Shown here in pieces: positions 32,854-44,423 of a stretch of DNA of 64,000 nucleotides. Both the position numbers and the translations under genes were made by a program. Within the stretch, counting starts at the first letter, position 1; every line of letters starts with the position of its first letter. The stretch lies in contig OY725495.1 in NCBI GenBank assembly GCA_963281255.1, positions 1,860,001-1,924,000 on the forward strand. Reading direction: 5' to 3'. Source of the DNA: Aphrocallistes beatrix. Lineage: Eukaryota; Porifera; Hexactinellida; Sceptrulophora; Aphrocallistidae. The notes under the pieces were generated by a model. That model was not told where the DNA came from. It saw nothing but the letters and a program-made list of their open reading frames with translations, and searched no databases.

Positions 32854-34193
32854 CAGGGTGTATCATAAATGTTGTCGGGTTGTAGAAAATGAGATAAAAC
32901 ACAGAATCGTGGATCAATTAAGCTGGTTTTTTATTAATGTAATCTACATTACATTCTAGAACTAATCTCATCCTATTCGGCATACTAATTACTAAATTTT
33001 GTGAAAAATTCGGGTCAATGTCTATCCAAGCCGTTGCTACAAAGCTCGGAGTTAGTTTGAGATCAATCGAACGTTGGTGACGCAAGCATAAGCTCGGAAA
33101 ATCTCAAAAAACCGTCCATCCTGGAAGGAAATCCAGCGTACAAAAGGCCGCCAAAATTATAATTTCGAAATCAGTGGGCAAAAGAGGCAAATCTACTAGG
33201 AAATTGACTGAAATAGTGAGCGAAGGGGCTATCCTATATCCCATTCAACCGTTCACCGTTATCTTCGGGATAATATTGGCGCAAAATCTTGCAAAAGGCC
33301 TAAAAGGCCGCGATTGACGGAGAAAATGAAGGAAAGGGGACTGAAATTTGCAGAATCTCACAAAAATTGGACTGTTGAAGATTGGAAACAGGTATTGTGA
33401 TCTGATGAAGCTTCGTTTCAATTGTTATACCCCCAAATCGACAGAACGACCGGGTATGGGCTCAAAATTCGGTCAATATTGAACCCTGCGTTCAAGTAAA
33501 ATTTCCTGGGAAAATTCATGTCTGGGGCATGATGTCCCACCGAGCTGTATCTGATCTCCATATAGTGCCTCCAAAACAGACAATAAATGGTTGCTACTAT
33601 CGGAACTTTATTTTGGAAAAGACCTGTAAGGATGCAATAGAACGCAGGTCAGAAAATGGGACTATTTTACTGCGGTCAATGCTCTCAGATATGTCCAGTT
33701 ATATTTTCATGCAGGATGGTGCTCCAGCACACACTGCGAATTTGACTCAGTCCTGGTGTGGAAAGAATTTCCCAAAGTTTTGGGAGAAAGAAGAGTGGCC
33801 AGGAAACTCACTCGACCTGAATCCTATTGAGAATCTATGGTCTATTCAGAAAGATAGCGTCAGTCAAAAGGAGAATGTGACGAAGCTGGACGATTTAATT
33901 TTCCAAGTAAAAAAATCTTTCTGGGTCATACCAGTAATTATCATGCCAATAGCTTTACTACGGATTTCTAAACCGTGATCTCGGACATTCTTTTTGTGAA
34001 AAAATTAAAGGGCGTCTGTGATAAATAAATTCTGAGAAATAATTCAGTAAAATAAAGCCAAGTAATGTTTTAGTAAGCTTTAATATAGTATATTGCGATA
34101 CTGTATTCGAAATTGAATTCTGATTAAGGTTTTATTACAATTCGTAATTACATGAAAATTGGTACTACCCGACAACATTTATGATACACCCTG
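32854..34193 (+). mobile_element. Tc1/mariner element, DD37E-type, complete ends
   Basis: 1,340 bp with at least 27-bp perfect inverted repeats starting CAGGGTGTATCATAAATGTT, flanked by TA (32852-32853 and 34194-34195). A broken transposase fills the middle. The perfect ends suggest recent insertion, although the gene is already damaged. Confidence 0.92.
33010..33978 (+). pseudogene. Transposase pseudogene, DD37E-type
   Basis: The N-terminal helix-turn-helix reads SIQAVATKLGVSLRSIERW and is followed at once by a stop. KSTRKLTEIVSEG follows, and in another frame STVHRYLRDNIGAKS with KRPRLTEKMKERGLKFAE. The first catalytic aspartate is in SDEASFQL, just after a stop codon at about 33399. The last frame (33529-33978) has the second in MQDGAPAHTAN and the glutamate in LDLNPIENLW. 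I count 37 residues between those two, the spacing of the ITmD37E group known from mosquitoes. At least two frameshifts and several stops make it inactive. Confidence 0.85.
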
Positions 34194-34202
34194 TATATAG
34201 TA

Positions 34203-35861
34203 TAGGGTGGCCCATAAGTTCTGTCCCAAGCTTTATTAGGTATAAAATTTCTTATACTCAAACAATATTAGTTATTATTGTCTTTAGAGATTGTAATTCG
34301 AATACTTTCAACGATATAAAAAGATTTTTCGAGTCTGAGACCTAGAACTGTGTTTTGTACGGTGAGTTTGGTGGATAAAAAATGTGTCCTGGCTCGCAGC
34401 GTATTCGCGAATCAGAGGCCACTGCTTTATCGAATTATCTTTCTAGAGTCTTCAAATTCTCGGAAAAATACCTCTCACATTTTCCTCGAACACTAAATTT
34501 GTAGAAATATACGTTGTGAAGATCAATGCATTTTTAGCACAAATTGGATCAGATAATTTTGTGATTTGAAAAAAAAAACTATTTTAGGGAATTTTGCAAA
34601 ATATACCTAATTTGAACTGTGAATGAATAACTTTTTCTTATGTCTGAAAATGAATTCAGTGGATTCGTGAAATATTTCTATGGTGAATGAAAGGTATCTG
34701 GTGTTAAATCGTCATGGAACATCGATTATGTAGACAATTTATACAGAAGCAGCGGGAACTGATTTGCGATTTTCGCTGCGAGCCAGGACACATTATTTAG
34801 AGACCTGATATTGGTATGAGATTTAGCACAAGCCTTCTCCTCTAGAATGGACCACACACAATAGTCCATGGGGTTAAGGTCCGGGCTTCATGGCGGCAAT
34901 TCCAGCTTAGAAACAAAATCGATTTTTTGGTCCCGAAACCATTGCTGAGTGATATTAGCGGAGTGTGCCGGTGCGCCATCTTGCTGGAAGGTCCAATTGT
35001 TATTATTAAAAAGTCTTGAACCTGCGTTTTTGACTTCCGCATCTAGAATAAGTTCTCGGTAAGTTTTTGCATTTATTTTCACCCCTTCCGGGTTCAAAAA
35101 TGAGGTCCGTTCGTGAATCAGCGGAAATTCCCGCCCAGACCATCACAGAAGCTGGCTTTTGGCATCGAGGAACAAATCTAAGATTTTCGGGGACATCTTT
35201 AACACTGGGTGAAAGGATTCTGTCGTTTTGGGAGTTGGCAGCTTGCTCGATCGTGAATAATATTTCATAGAATAAAATATTGTTCAAAACCTCAGGTGTG
35301 TCATGCGATAACAGTGCTCTGCTTCTATCGACCCGTTTTTGCTGCATAGTTGTGGTAAGCATGTGCACCTTTTTTCTTATAAGTGCCTTAAGGCCCAGAT
35401 CATCGTGAATCACTCTCCTTAGTGATCTATCACTTATTTGGAAATCTTGAGCCATTTTCCTGATGGAACGCCGAGGATTTCGGGCAAATCTCTTGCGCAA
35501 TTTCTCTTTCAGATTTCTGGTCCGAATGATACGTGGACGTCCAGTTCTGGGTCTGTCTTGTACAGTCCCTGTATCTTTGAACCTCTGAATAGTGCGATGG
35601 ATAAGCCTCCTCCCAACATTTGGGTTTTCAGAATTCTAAAAATTTCTCCATTCGAATTTCCAGCCATGAATAGGCTAATAATAGTAGAGCGTAGCTCTGT
35701 CATTGCAATATATCAGTATAGAGCTAACTAAAGAACTAGGCACTAATTGACATTGAAAAGTATACTATAGAGTATCTTATGGGTAGTTAAATATTGTTAT
35801 ACTGTAAAGCTATCAAGAACTACGAATACTTGAAAAATTACAGAACTTATGGCGCAACCTG
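34203..35861 (-). mobile_element. maT-like element joined to a family M MITE
   Basis: TA-flanked ends AGGGTGGCCCATAAGTTCTG (left) and the complement of CAGAACTTATGGCGCAACCT (right) bracket 1,659 bp. The left 590 bp (34203-34793) is a family M MITE with both arms, the second arm cut at ACACATTATTT. The right part is a maT-type transposase gene. Either the MITE inserted near the left end of a maT-like element, or the two recombined. The shared tip supports common mobilisation. Confidence 0.7.
34830..35703 (-). pseudogene. maT-like (DD37D-type) transposase pseudogene
   Basis: Minus-strand frames give the whole protein: a first helix-turn-helix (TIISLFMAGNSNGEIFRIL), a second with NPRRSIRKMAQDFQISDRSL, the region before the first catalytic acid (NNILFYEILFTIEQ, where the usual SDEK is lost), CQKPASVMVWAGISADSRT, FQQDGAPAHSANITQQWF and, after an in-frame TGA, SPDLNPMDYCVWSILE. 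The last acid is aspartate, 37 residues after the second by my count (counting the stop). That is the maT pattern. A frameshift near 35090, the TGA and the lost first acid leave it inactive. Confidence 0.85.
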
Positions 35862-36404
35862 TATAAGAGAAAACTGCACACCCAGCCATGTTATTTAGGT
35901 ACTCAATTTGTGAATCATCAAATACAGCTCAGCAATATATTTTATTTCATTTGTAACAAACTCAAAATCAAAATATATTAAATACATTTCTTCATTAAAA
36001 GACATTCAGTGGGGATGCAGGCTGGCGTTATATCATGACTATTATCTCATTATTTTAATATATAATCAAGGCTGCTAATTTGATATATAAATGGCTACAA
36101 ACATTCAATTCGCACATTGAAGTCTCAATAACCATCAATATATTTTGAAATGCTGGTATATCGGCTGTATAACTCAATCTCTAGCAATAAATATTTGTAC
36201 CTGAAATAGAATGGGATACTGATCCCAAAATGACAATATATGCGGTAGCTAAATATTGATGCGTGCGAGAAGATGAAACACGGTCCCAATTAACAGTCCT
36301 ATACTAGGATTATTGGACTGTTGTTTAATCAAAAAAAATGTGAGATGATCGGATAAATGAAGTCGACGTTCACTATCCAAAATTTGACAATAAGAAATAT
36401 TATA
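35862..36404. other. Non-coding intron sequence
   Basis: AT-rich. No repeat or gene recognised. Confidence 0.5.
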
Positions 36405-36587
36405 CAGTCAGGGTCGCTTATTGTGAACCACCAGGGAATCAAAAAATATGTTCATAATAGAGATACTTCATATTAAGCAAACTTGATTCAATACAAATCC
36501 TATCTAAAAAATGAATTTGGGACCAGGAGCTTAGTTCATAATAAACGAATGTTCATATTAAGCGGGTTTATAATAAGCGACCCTAGT
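36405..36587. mobile_element. 183-bp pogo-like MITE
   Basis: TACAGTCAGGGTCGCTTATT at the left is mirrored by AATAAGCGACCCTA at the right. Inner repeats GTTCATAATA and TATTAAGC occur on both strands. TA-linked ends of this kind belong to pogo/Tigger-type elements. Confidence 0.65.
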
Positions 36588-36813
36588 TTGAACTAGATAT
36601 CTGACAATATAACCCGAAATGATGTTTTATTCAGTTCTAATGGATCATTTTGTATTCGAGCCTGTTAGTAAATATAGGTTTCTGAAATAATTATCTTAAT
36701 CAAAAATAAATAGTTATTGAACACATGCGCTATCAGGCGTTTCGTTGGTCGAGCGTCGAGTTCGCGAAGTAAGAAAGAAGATCTGAAAATGAACTAACTA
36801 AGAACTTATCTAC

Positions 36814-37050
36814 CTATTCTTCGTTGCCAGTTATGCTCTTAGAGTAGGCAGAATCCATCAGCAATCGTTCAGTGTGGTCCAAAGATAGTCCTTTAGGCTT
36901 GGAATTCCATTCAGAAAGATAGGAAGGGTAGTCGGGGAATATACTGGGTACTGAAGTTTTCTTTAGAGCTATTCTATCCTGGAAACTGTAACAGTACGAA
37001 GCCCGTCATTGTAGGAAATGGTTTCTCGATGTCATCTGATTTGAAATAAT
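36814..37050 (-). pseudogene. THAP-domain-like relic
   Basis: On the minus strand HYFKSDDIEKPF and, after a frameshift, ALKKTSVPSIFPDYPSYLSE read like the C-terminal half of a THAP zinc finger, where HF and later LK..AVPSIF are conserved. A tail ending TGNEE then stop follows at 36814. The N-terminal cysteines and the WPF-region were not found; they could lie in an upstream exon above 37050. THAP domains occur in P-type transposases and in domesticated host genes. This one is broken or partial. Confidence 0.45.
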
Positions 37051-37689
37051 GTATACATATCTAAACGGTGTGTAGAAGTGTAAATGTGACGTACAGTTAA
37101 TACGTATAACACATAAATTATAGAAACTTACTCACATTAGCGTGTTTACTTCCTAGTCTTTCCGTGGGCGTGGAATTAACCTAAACGATTCTTTGGGAAA
37201 TGAAAAGCAGAGGGATATTCTACTTCACTTTTATGGTTGGACTTGCAGCCTGGAACAACACAGTACATTGTCGTTCCGAAAGAGTAATAAAGATTGATGC
37301 TTATGTGGAGTGTTTCGGATCAACTTTGAGTTAGAAAAAGACAGTGATTTGTAAAACGTCACAACAAGGTAGCAAATAAATATATAATTCATGTGGTTGA
37401 TTTTAAAATAAAACAAGTAAGTAATATGTTAATATATAAGTAATATGGTTGCTTAAAATTAGTTTAACCAGAAATTTTCTACAGTGCCCTCCTCGACCCA
37501 TTATGAAGAAAATCGATGTAGTATTAATAAAAAGGATCATTATATAATATACGAAGTTATATACCAGCATAATCTAACCATTTTAAGAAAAATTCATTAG
37601 CTCGTTTAACCAATCCATGATCCGGAAAAAAAGCTCTGCGCCATTCCTTTAGTGTATTAGAATGCTATCTATACTATATATATCCATCT

Positions 37690-38260
37690 AGTATCTATCT
37701 ATCTATCTTTTTCACTCCTTAAAACTTCCTGTCAACCTTTGAAAGCAAACTCTTACCAATTTTTGGAATTTGCCCACTTTATGTCTCTGTAAAAGTTACT
37801 AACAAATAATTTATCCCATGGATTCTAAAATGTAATATTGGAAATCGACACCCTAAAAACTCGAAGTACATGGGTTGAAGCTAGTCTCAAGCATAATTTT
37901 AAAATTTGCAAAATTGTGTGAACATACTATCTCAATAAAAGTGTTAAATATACGTATGACCATTTTTATCACCATACACTTTAATAAATCTAAGATATCT
38001 TTATACGTTAATACATTTAAATTTTTAATGACAATGACTATCTTTTTTTTTTGTTGTTCAATGATTTGTATTGTGAGAGTTAATCCTTAATTATGTAGAA
38101 AAGGTTGAAAAAGGTTTGCCATTTTTTGCAGGGGTGTTAGAATTTCGCTGAGATCTTCGAACTTTATCGTATACTTTACATATCTCAATAACTTTCCATA
38201 TCATCAATTTGGACAAACCAAAAATAAAAAATCTTCGCGTTATTACAAATAAGATGTTGT
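37690..38260. repeat. Family C repeat, single-unit copy
   Basis: One and a half diverged 145-bp units (cores at 37735 and 37868) are followed by the tail found at 22260-22620: TATGACC, CACCATACACTTTAATAAA, TTCGCTGAGATCTTCGAACT and TTGGACAAACCA. TIRs were not identified. Confidence 0.65.
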
Positions 38261-38856
38261 CATAATGTGCCTGCAATAAATCTACTATTGTCTAGTATTT
38301 CAACAACTTAAAACTTCATCTGTACATATTCCTACACAACAAATAAGAAAGACACATTTTTTAACAATTATCCCGCTTGTATTTTCAGCCTATTGGTTCA
38401 AATTTACGATCAAGTTTGCATTTGAACCAAGTGATTTTCTAAAAAAACGAGACGCTCCTGTAGGTTATTACTTTAGGCCTGAAAGTGTTTAGGAACGTCA
38501 AAATTTTCAATATGACTCAATTTGCACGATAATATAGTAATGTTATTCATCGATTTTACGTTTTTACTTCTAGGGGCTTGAGAATAGGAGCGTATCTCTA
38601 GAGGGCTGTATAATACCCTGATCGTGAATTTTTTATTTTATTTTTTAATGATTTTAAATTAATATGTTTAAAGAGCATTTACTACCTTAAACCGTATTGC
38701 CAACACCATACGCACCACCCACGTATATACTGAATATTACATTTTAACTTGATTTATTGTGATATTTATCAAAATTTTCTGAATTGTAATTTAATTGCAA
38801 ATCCCTTAGAACTTGAATGTTCCATTGAATTACTAAACTCGGTTGTATTATATATA
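38261..38856. other. Non-coding intron sequence
   Basis: Nothing recognised. GTTTAGGAACGTC and the T-rich tracts near 38630 have no counterpart I can find in the window. Confidence 0.45.
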
Positions 38857-39360
38857 CACAAACGCGCATCGCTTGCTTGTGCTGCACAGCTGGCGGACAC
38901 TTTGTGTCCGCCGGAGGCTCCCTTCGGTCGCCTGGGGTCACATTGGTTAATTATATAGGGAGATAACATCTCTAAATATGTCTATCTTAGTATTAAAATC
39001 GATATCACTCGAAAAATCACCAAATTTGTCAATTTAAAATTTTTTGATGCGTAATGATGACGTCATAACAGAGTGATGAGTTATCATTTTTTATGATAGT
39101 TGCATCATATGTGAGGTATATAAATATGCACATTCTATTAAAATTTCAGCCTTCTATCACTTAAAATGGCTGAGTTAAGGTCGATAAACTAAAATTTTTA
39201 ATTATAAAAAAAGGTGACAATGGCGTCATAATTCCATGATTTGTCTACATTTTCGTCTGAGCTCAGAACTTACTGGAGCCATAGCCAAAAGACTCCCGCA
39301 TGCCAAAAATCAGCTTTCTGTGACAGGCAGTTTCTTCAACCATTTCGTTACAGACATATA
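38857..39360 (-). repeat. Hairpin MITE (family A), complete body
   Basis: ACAAACGCGCATCGCTTGCT, first hairpin perfect (GGCGGACAC TTT GTGTCCGCC), second in the variant form GGCTCCC TTC GGTCGCC that also appears at 6180 and 43700. Ends at CGTTACAGA next to a family B MITE. Confidence 0.8.
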
Positions 39361-39362
39361 TA

Positions 39363-39839
39363 CAGTACCTGGACAAAAGTATTCGACCACCAAAGAAGCC
39401 TCCATACAAATAGTGTTATATTGGGGATAATTATCAAAGAATATGTACTCAAACCGTGAGGAATACTCTATTTTTTATCTCAAATTCGTAAACTACACTT
39501 TCTAATTACTCATAATTGATAGCCTCAACTCAATCACTAACTCCCAAGTTAATAAATATCAACATTTGCTACTTGATGCTACTTGTCCCAAGTCACAGCC
39601 ATTATATATGATGGCGATTAGTGACACAAAGTGGCTGAGGTTGATAATTCCTACATAAAATTAAGTATTTGAGTTGAGACTCTGAATTACGAGTAATTAA
39701 AATGTGTAGATTACGAATTTGAAATAAAAAATAGAGTTTTTCTACTGTTTGAGGACATGTTCCTTTTTTGAATAGTTCCAATTTAATACTATTTGTATGG
39801 AAGTTTTCGTGGTGGTTGAATACTTTTGTCCGGGTAGTG
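39363..39839. mobile_element. Family B MITE, uninterrupted reference copy
   Basis: 477 bp between TA dinucleotides. Ends CAGTACCTGGACAAAAGTAT and the complement of ACTTTTGTCCGGGTAGTG. Centre CAGCCATTATATATGATGGC. It supplies the empty-site sequence for both insertions at 28514-31242. Confidence 0.88.
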
Positions 39840-40511
39840 TATATAGATTAATCGAGTTTTAATTTTAAGGATGCTTAGATGAGTACGAACTTCATTTCTT
39901 ATGAAACCACAGCCAAATATTTATTTTTAATATGTTAATTCACGATTATTTTATAAATTGTTTACACTATAAGGGATGAATATTGATTTTCTGAGAATTA
40001 ATGCTCCTTTCTACCTACTAGTATCCCGACTTAGCCAAGAGCCGCACGCTTCAGCCGCCCCATGGTCTGATGGCCTTGAGCATTAGCATCTATGCCTGGG
40101 TATGCAGTACTATCATATTTAAAATTACTCTAAATAAGTCACTCCAAACCCCCCGAATTTTTAAAATCAACCCAATGATTCAAGACGTGCATACTCGGAT
40201 ATTATGGACAGATAATTACTTCAGTTATATGCAGTTACAGATGCAGTTGTAATTTACATTTTTACAGCTTTCGATATACGCGTAGCTAGTTAGTACACTC
40301 AAGATTACAATTCTCAATTAGCTATTTGTAGGGAAATACCTGTAATGTTGATGGTTTTCACATCTTGGCATTAATCTGATTTTATTAAAAATGATTTCCA
40401 AGTACTTTAACTTATAAAAAATTGAAAAATGGTTTCTACTATTTCATGAAATTGTGTACTTGTTAATAACCTTTTTGAATCCTACCTGTGATGAGTTAAC
40501 TACATTCCTAG
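39840..40511. other. Intron before the next HTT exon
   Basis: Starts with a solo family A outer repeat (39844-39871). The open frame near 40022-40099 reads like protein but duplicates rather than extends the HTT alignment, so it is not called an exon. Confidence 0.5.
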
Positions 40512-40843
40512 ATATGCTACTATTGGTCAAAATTCTCAATTGATTCTTTTATCTGTTGGGACAATTCTAATTGAGCAATTTTCCCATCTAGTCAAAGATG
40601 CTACATTCCCCTCCAATTTTATATCATTTTTGCTAAGCATATGTACACACCATTTAGACTGTGACAATTCTAACATTGTACATGCTGTTATTTGTATATT
40701 CGAAAGATTAACATTAGGATATTGTTTGCAACGATCTGAAAAATCTTTGGTTATAAAGTTTTCTCTATCTCTAATCGAAAACTATTCTATATCTAGCAAG
40801 TTTTTCTCCGCTTGTTCACTTTTAATTGCTTGTATCTATTCAG
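40512..40843 (+). CDS. HTT: Huntingtin exon (C-terminal HEAT region)
   Basis: The acceptor ACATTCCTAG ends at 40511. The first base, A, completes the AG left by the exon at 19360 to give arginine. The frame then runs 110 codons to a GTTTGA donor at 40844, ending with one base. SQLILLSVGTILIEQF aligns with huntingtin QHVLVMCATAFYLIENY, NIVHAVICIFERLTLG with SIIYHCALRGLERLLLS, and FSACSLLIACIYSG with RAMAALGLMLTCMYTG, over about 105 residues with hardly a gap. Roughly 230 further residues would follow in a complete huntingtin, and I could not find them in the remaining 23 kb. The donor is weak, so the exact end could shift by a few bases. Confidence 0.9.
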
Positions 40844-41475
40844 GTTTGATTATTTCCTCAATTGTTTAGATGAATCCTTAGTTTTTTCTTTTTTTCATTT
40901 TTTCATTTACGAACTTTGACTTTGTCCAAAATCAAATGGTTACGTTTTTTAAGAATCCAAATATCCCAAAATAATTTGCAGGAGCTATTTTTTGTAGTGT
41001 CATAATTAATAAATGTGACCTTTTTGATTAACAAAACTGACAAAAAGGGACTGCTGAATTATTTTAAAAGCAAGACTTCAATTATTAGAATTACTAATAT
41101 TTTAAATAAATTAACATAATGTATTAGGGAAATTTCCCAATTCAGATATGCATCTCGTTTCAAAGCGATTTTGATTATATTGTCTGAAATAATTTCATAA
41201 ACGCTAAACAAAAGTGATTCCAAAAGTGGATATCAATAGGAAAGTATGGTAGCCAGAAATGTATATGACAACTTTATGGTAATCATTACATCGTCAATGC
41301 ATTTTTTTGAAAAATTCAATAAATCCGATAATAAGCTTTTAAACTCTGAGGAGGCGCATTTAAATGATTGACTTTACATCTCTTTACCATTTTCATGCTG
41401 ATGAGAAAATATCCATTATTCTTTTATATTTGGCGAGAAAATCCTCTAGTAGATCGACCTGGAATATCTCAATCA
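40844..41475. other. Intron after the last recognised HTT exon
   Basis: AT-rich. No continuation of huntingtin found in any + frame. Confidence 0.45.
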
Positions 41476-41637
41476 TCCTTACTATTAAAACTCGATTAAT
41501 GTTAAGATACACATGTTTAGAGATGTTATCTTCCTTAAAATTAATTATTCTGACCTCAGACACCAGAAGGGCGCCTCCGGCGAACACAAAGTGTTCGCCA
41601 TTCGCGCAGCGCAATCAAGCGAAGTGCGCTTGTAGCA
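41476..41637 (+). repeat. Hairpin MITE (family A), 160-bp deletion form
   Basis: An outer repeat, a jump to TTTAGAGATGTTATCTTCCT, then the GC end. The first hairpin reads GGCGAACAC AAA GTGTTCGCC, in which a G-C pair of the consensus is replaced by A-T on both arms. Confidence 0.78.
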
Positions 41638-42190
41638 TATAGTTTGCTATATATATACATTGTTATTTTTGCCTTAATCCATTTTTGAGTTACTAATGGT
41701 AATTTGAGCGAACAGTTATTTAAAGTTAAATGTTGGTTAAATGTGTATTAAGATCAGAACCAAAATAACGAATGATAAAGAGTATAGGTAGCCAATGTTA
41801 AAACCTTAAGATTGACGTACATCAGGTCTTGACATGGCAGGCGCATCCTGGATCGAGTCCAGTTGGAATCCCATGACCACAAAGAAGTGTAATGGAGAAT
41901 TATGATTATTGCTACTAGTACTTATATTGAAACCAATTTTCTATTCAGAAAGTTTCACTGTTTTCGAAAAGTTTTATGCATTTATGATAACCTGAGACCT
42001 GTTGCATAGAGTAGTAATCCTGAAGAAAACGAATTTTAAGCGACAATTAGTATATTTGTTACTGAACAAATGTTTATTGACTTCATAAATGGATTAGTGA
42101 TGTATCAATTTGGATTGAAAATATTGTGATGTACAAATACTTTTGCTCAGGGATTGTAAGCATCATACTTCGTTTACTTAAGTATATTAT
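41638..42190. other. Intron or intergenic DNA with a family B fragment
   Basis: 42000-42158 matches the right end of family B (ACAAATACTTTTGCTCAGGG). The rest is unassigned. Confidence 0.45.
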
Positions 42191-42470
42191 ATTTACCGTC
42201 TTTCCCTGAATAAGCGCCCAGGGTTAGGTAAGAAAATTTTAAAGTAGGTAAACCATTTGTTATGGCTTATTGTAATATGAATAATCTTAATGATTTTCAA
42301 TGAAATTGGAAATTGTTTCTTTCTTCTAATGCAACTGTTTTTAATCAATACGGCGCGTTGAATATTTATGCTCCGGGGTGTTTGAGCACGAAAGATACAA
42401 GCACCCGGGGTTCAATTTGCTCTAAAGAAATATGTCCTAGGACGCTTATTCAGGTACATACTACTTTACC
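42191..42470. repeat. MITE with GAATAAGCGCC ends (family G)
   Basis: ACCGTCTTTCCCTGAATAAG at the left and GGACGCTTATTCAGGTACAT at the right are imperfect inverted ends; AAAGTAGGTAAA near the left end is also mirrored (TTTACCTACTT) just outside the right end. Related to 59829-60245. No gene. Confidence 0.5.
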
Positions 42471-42693
42471 TACTTCAATCTTTCTTAGTTTTGTACTGAA
42501 ACTAAGTAATTATACTTATTTTTAAGTAAAACTAAGTAATACTGCTTAGATGTTTGTTAGATTAATGTTAAACTAAATTTTGAGTAATTCTCAATCATGC
42601 TGTGAACAGTTTAAATTTAAAACATGAAAGGATCAGGGTCAATCTTTCAATATTATGTGTATATACCTGTAAATATTTTGAGTATTAAATTAA

Positions 42694-43212
42694 ACAAGCG
42701 CGCTTCGCTTGCTTGTGCGGCGCGACTAGCGGACACTTTGTGTCCGCCGGAGGCGCCCTTTGGGCGCCTGTGGTCACCATTGATTAATTATATGGGAGAT
42801 AACATCTCTAAATACGTCTGTCCTACTGGTATAATCGATATCGCACGAAAAATCACCAAATTTGTCAATTTTAAAAATTTTGATGCTTAATGATGACGTC
42901 ATAACAAAGTGATGAGTCATCATTTTTTGATGATAGTTGCATCATATGTGAGGTATGTTAGTTTACAGATTTTATTGAATTTTCAGGCTTCTATCTCCTA
43001 TAATGGCTGAATTATGCTCGAATAACTGTATGCTTAACTTTGAAAAATGTGACAATGACGTCATAATTCCATGATGTGTCGACATTTTGCTCTGAGCTCA
43101 AAAATTAATGGAGCCATAGCAAAAAGACTCCCGCATGCCAAAAATCAGCTTTCTGTGCTTGGCAGTTTCTTCAATCAATTCGTTATAGATATAGATATAT
43201 ACGTATACATAT
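42694..43212 (-). repeat. Hairpin MITE (family A), complete body, perfect hairpins
   Basis: ACAAGCGCGCTTCGCTTGCT, GCGGACAC TTT GTGTCCGC, GGCGCCC TTT GGGCGCC, the whole body and the (TA)n-rich tail. It faces the next copy tail to tail. Confidence 0.85.
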
Positions 43213-43826
43213 ATCCTTACTATTAAAACTCGATTAATGTTTGTTTGTTTGTTTGTGTCTGTACGTATATATATTTATATCTCTATACCGAATTGATTGA
43301 AGAAACTGCCAGGCACAGGAAGCTGATTTTTGGCATGTGAGATCTTTTGGCTATGGCTCCAGTAAGTTCTGAGCTCAGACGAAAATGTCGACTCATCATG
43401 GAACTATGACGTCATTGTCACATTTTTAAAAGTTAAGCAATACAGTTATTCGAGCATAACTCAGCCATTATAGGAGATAAAAGGCTGAAATTTTAATAGA
43501 ATCTGTACACTAACATGCCTCACATATGATGTAACTATTAGCAAAAAGGATGACTCATCACTTTGTTAAGACGTCAACATTACTCATCAAAATTTAAAAA
43601 ATTGATAAATTTGGTTATTTTTCGTCGATATAGATTATAACAGTAGGACAGACGTTTTTAGAGATGTTATTTCCCTTATAATTAACCAATGTGACCCCAG
43701 GCGACCGAAGGGAGCCTCCGGCGGACTTAAAGTGTCCGCCAGCCGCGCATCACAAACAAGCGAAGCGCGCTTGTATATATATATATATATACACACACAC
43801 ATTAATCGAGTTTTAATAGTAAGGAT
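43213..43826 (+). mobile_element. Hairpin MITE (family A), both outer repeats present
   Basis: Reference copy, 614 bp. Both ends carry ATCCTTACTATTAAAACTCG (26-bp perfect inverted repeats). Inside, in order: simple repeats, CTGTAACGAATTGATTGAAG-like start, an AT-rich body with GATGACTCATCA and GACGTCA motifs, GGCGACC/GGGAGCC and GGCGGAC/GTCCGCC hairpins, AAGCGAAGCGCGCTTGT, and (TA)n(CA)n. No open frame is conserved among copies. A target duplication cannot be separated from the TA-rich flanks. Confidence 0.82.
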
Positions 43827-44423
43827 CCTTATTTATAAATTTTTTCATCATCAATTAAAAGCATGTCTCTGGAATGACACTTATTTCTTTTATTTTTTGA
43901 AGTTGGTTCAGCTAACACCTTACCGAGTCAAAGAATGTTCTGAGTTACGCTAAATCCACTCGATGCTTGCAACGATACTGAATTCATCATTTGTTATAGG
44001 ATAACTAGAAGAATTTTTAAAGGGTTAAATGAAAAGATTCTTGCATCCTGTGTTTGAGCTAGTTGTCTCGAAACAGATTTCGTTCACTTGGTCTCTGAGA
44101 TTCCAATCTTTAATCGTGTCTACACAAGTGGCTATGCTTTGTCCAATTCGGCACAAATAGGAATCACTCAGCACCTATCCCTGAAAAAAATTGGGAGACT
44201 GTTAATATCTTATTTTCCCAGTATGTTACTACATAGCACCTTTCCATCCTAATGAACTACTAAATGAACATTTGTTTTGAATTTCCCTATTAAATTTTTT
44301 GCAATTTCCTTCCTGAATTTTTTTCTGGAACGGCGAATCAATGACTGATTGCAGATTATGTCCCCAACTTGATTCCCTAGACTCGGTAGCTGCAATAATA
44401 AATGTTACATTACGATCACTTAC

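Noticed and set aside
40022..40099. Candidate HTT exon reading RTLQPPHGLMALSISIYAW
   Set aside because: It would duplicate the segment already covered by the exon at 40512, which joins in phase directly to 19360. Its acceptor is poor.
43213..43826. Family A as a non-autonomous Helitron because of the terminal hairpins
   Set aside because: A complete copy has inverted repeats at both ends and no CTRR tail; kept as a TIR-type MITE, though termini need proof.
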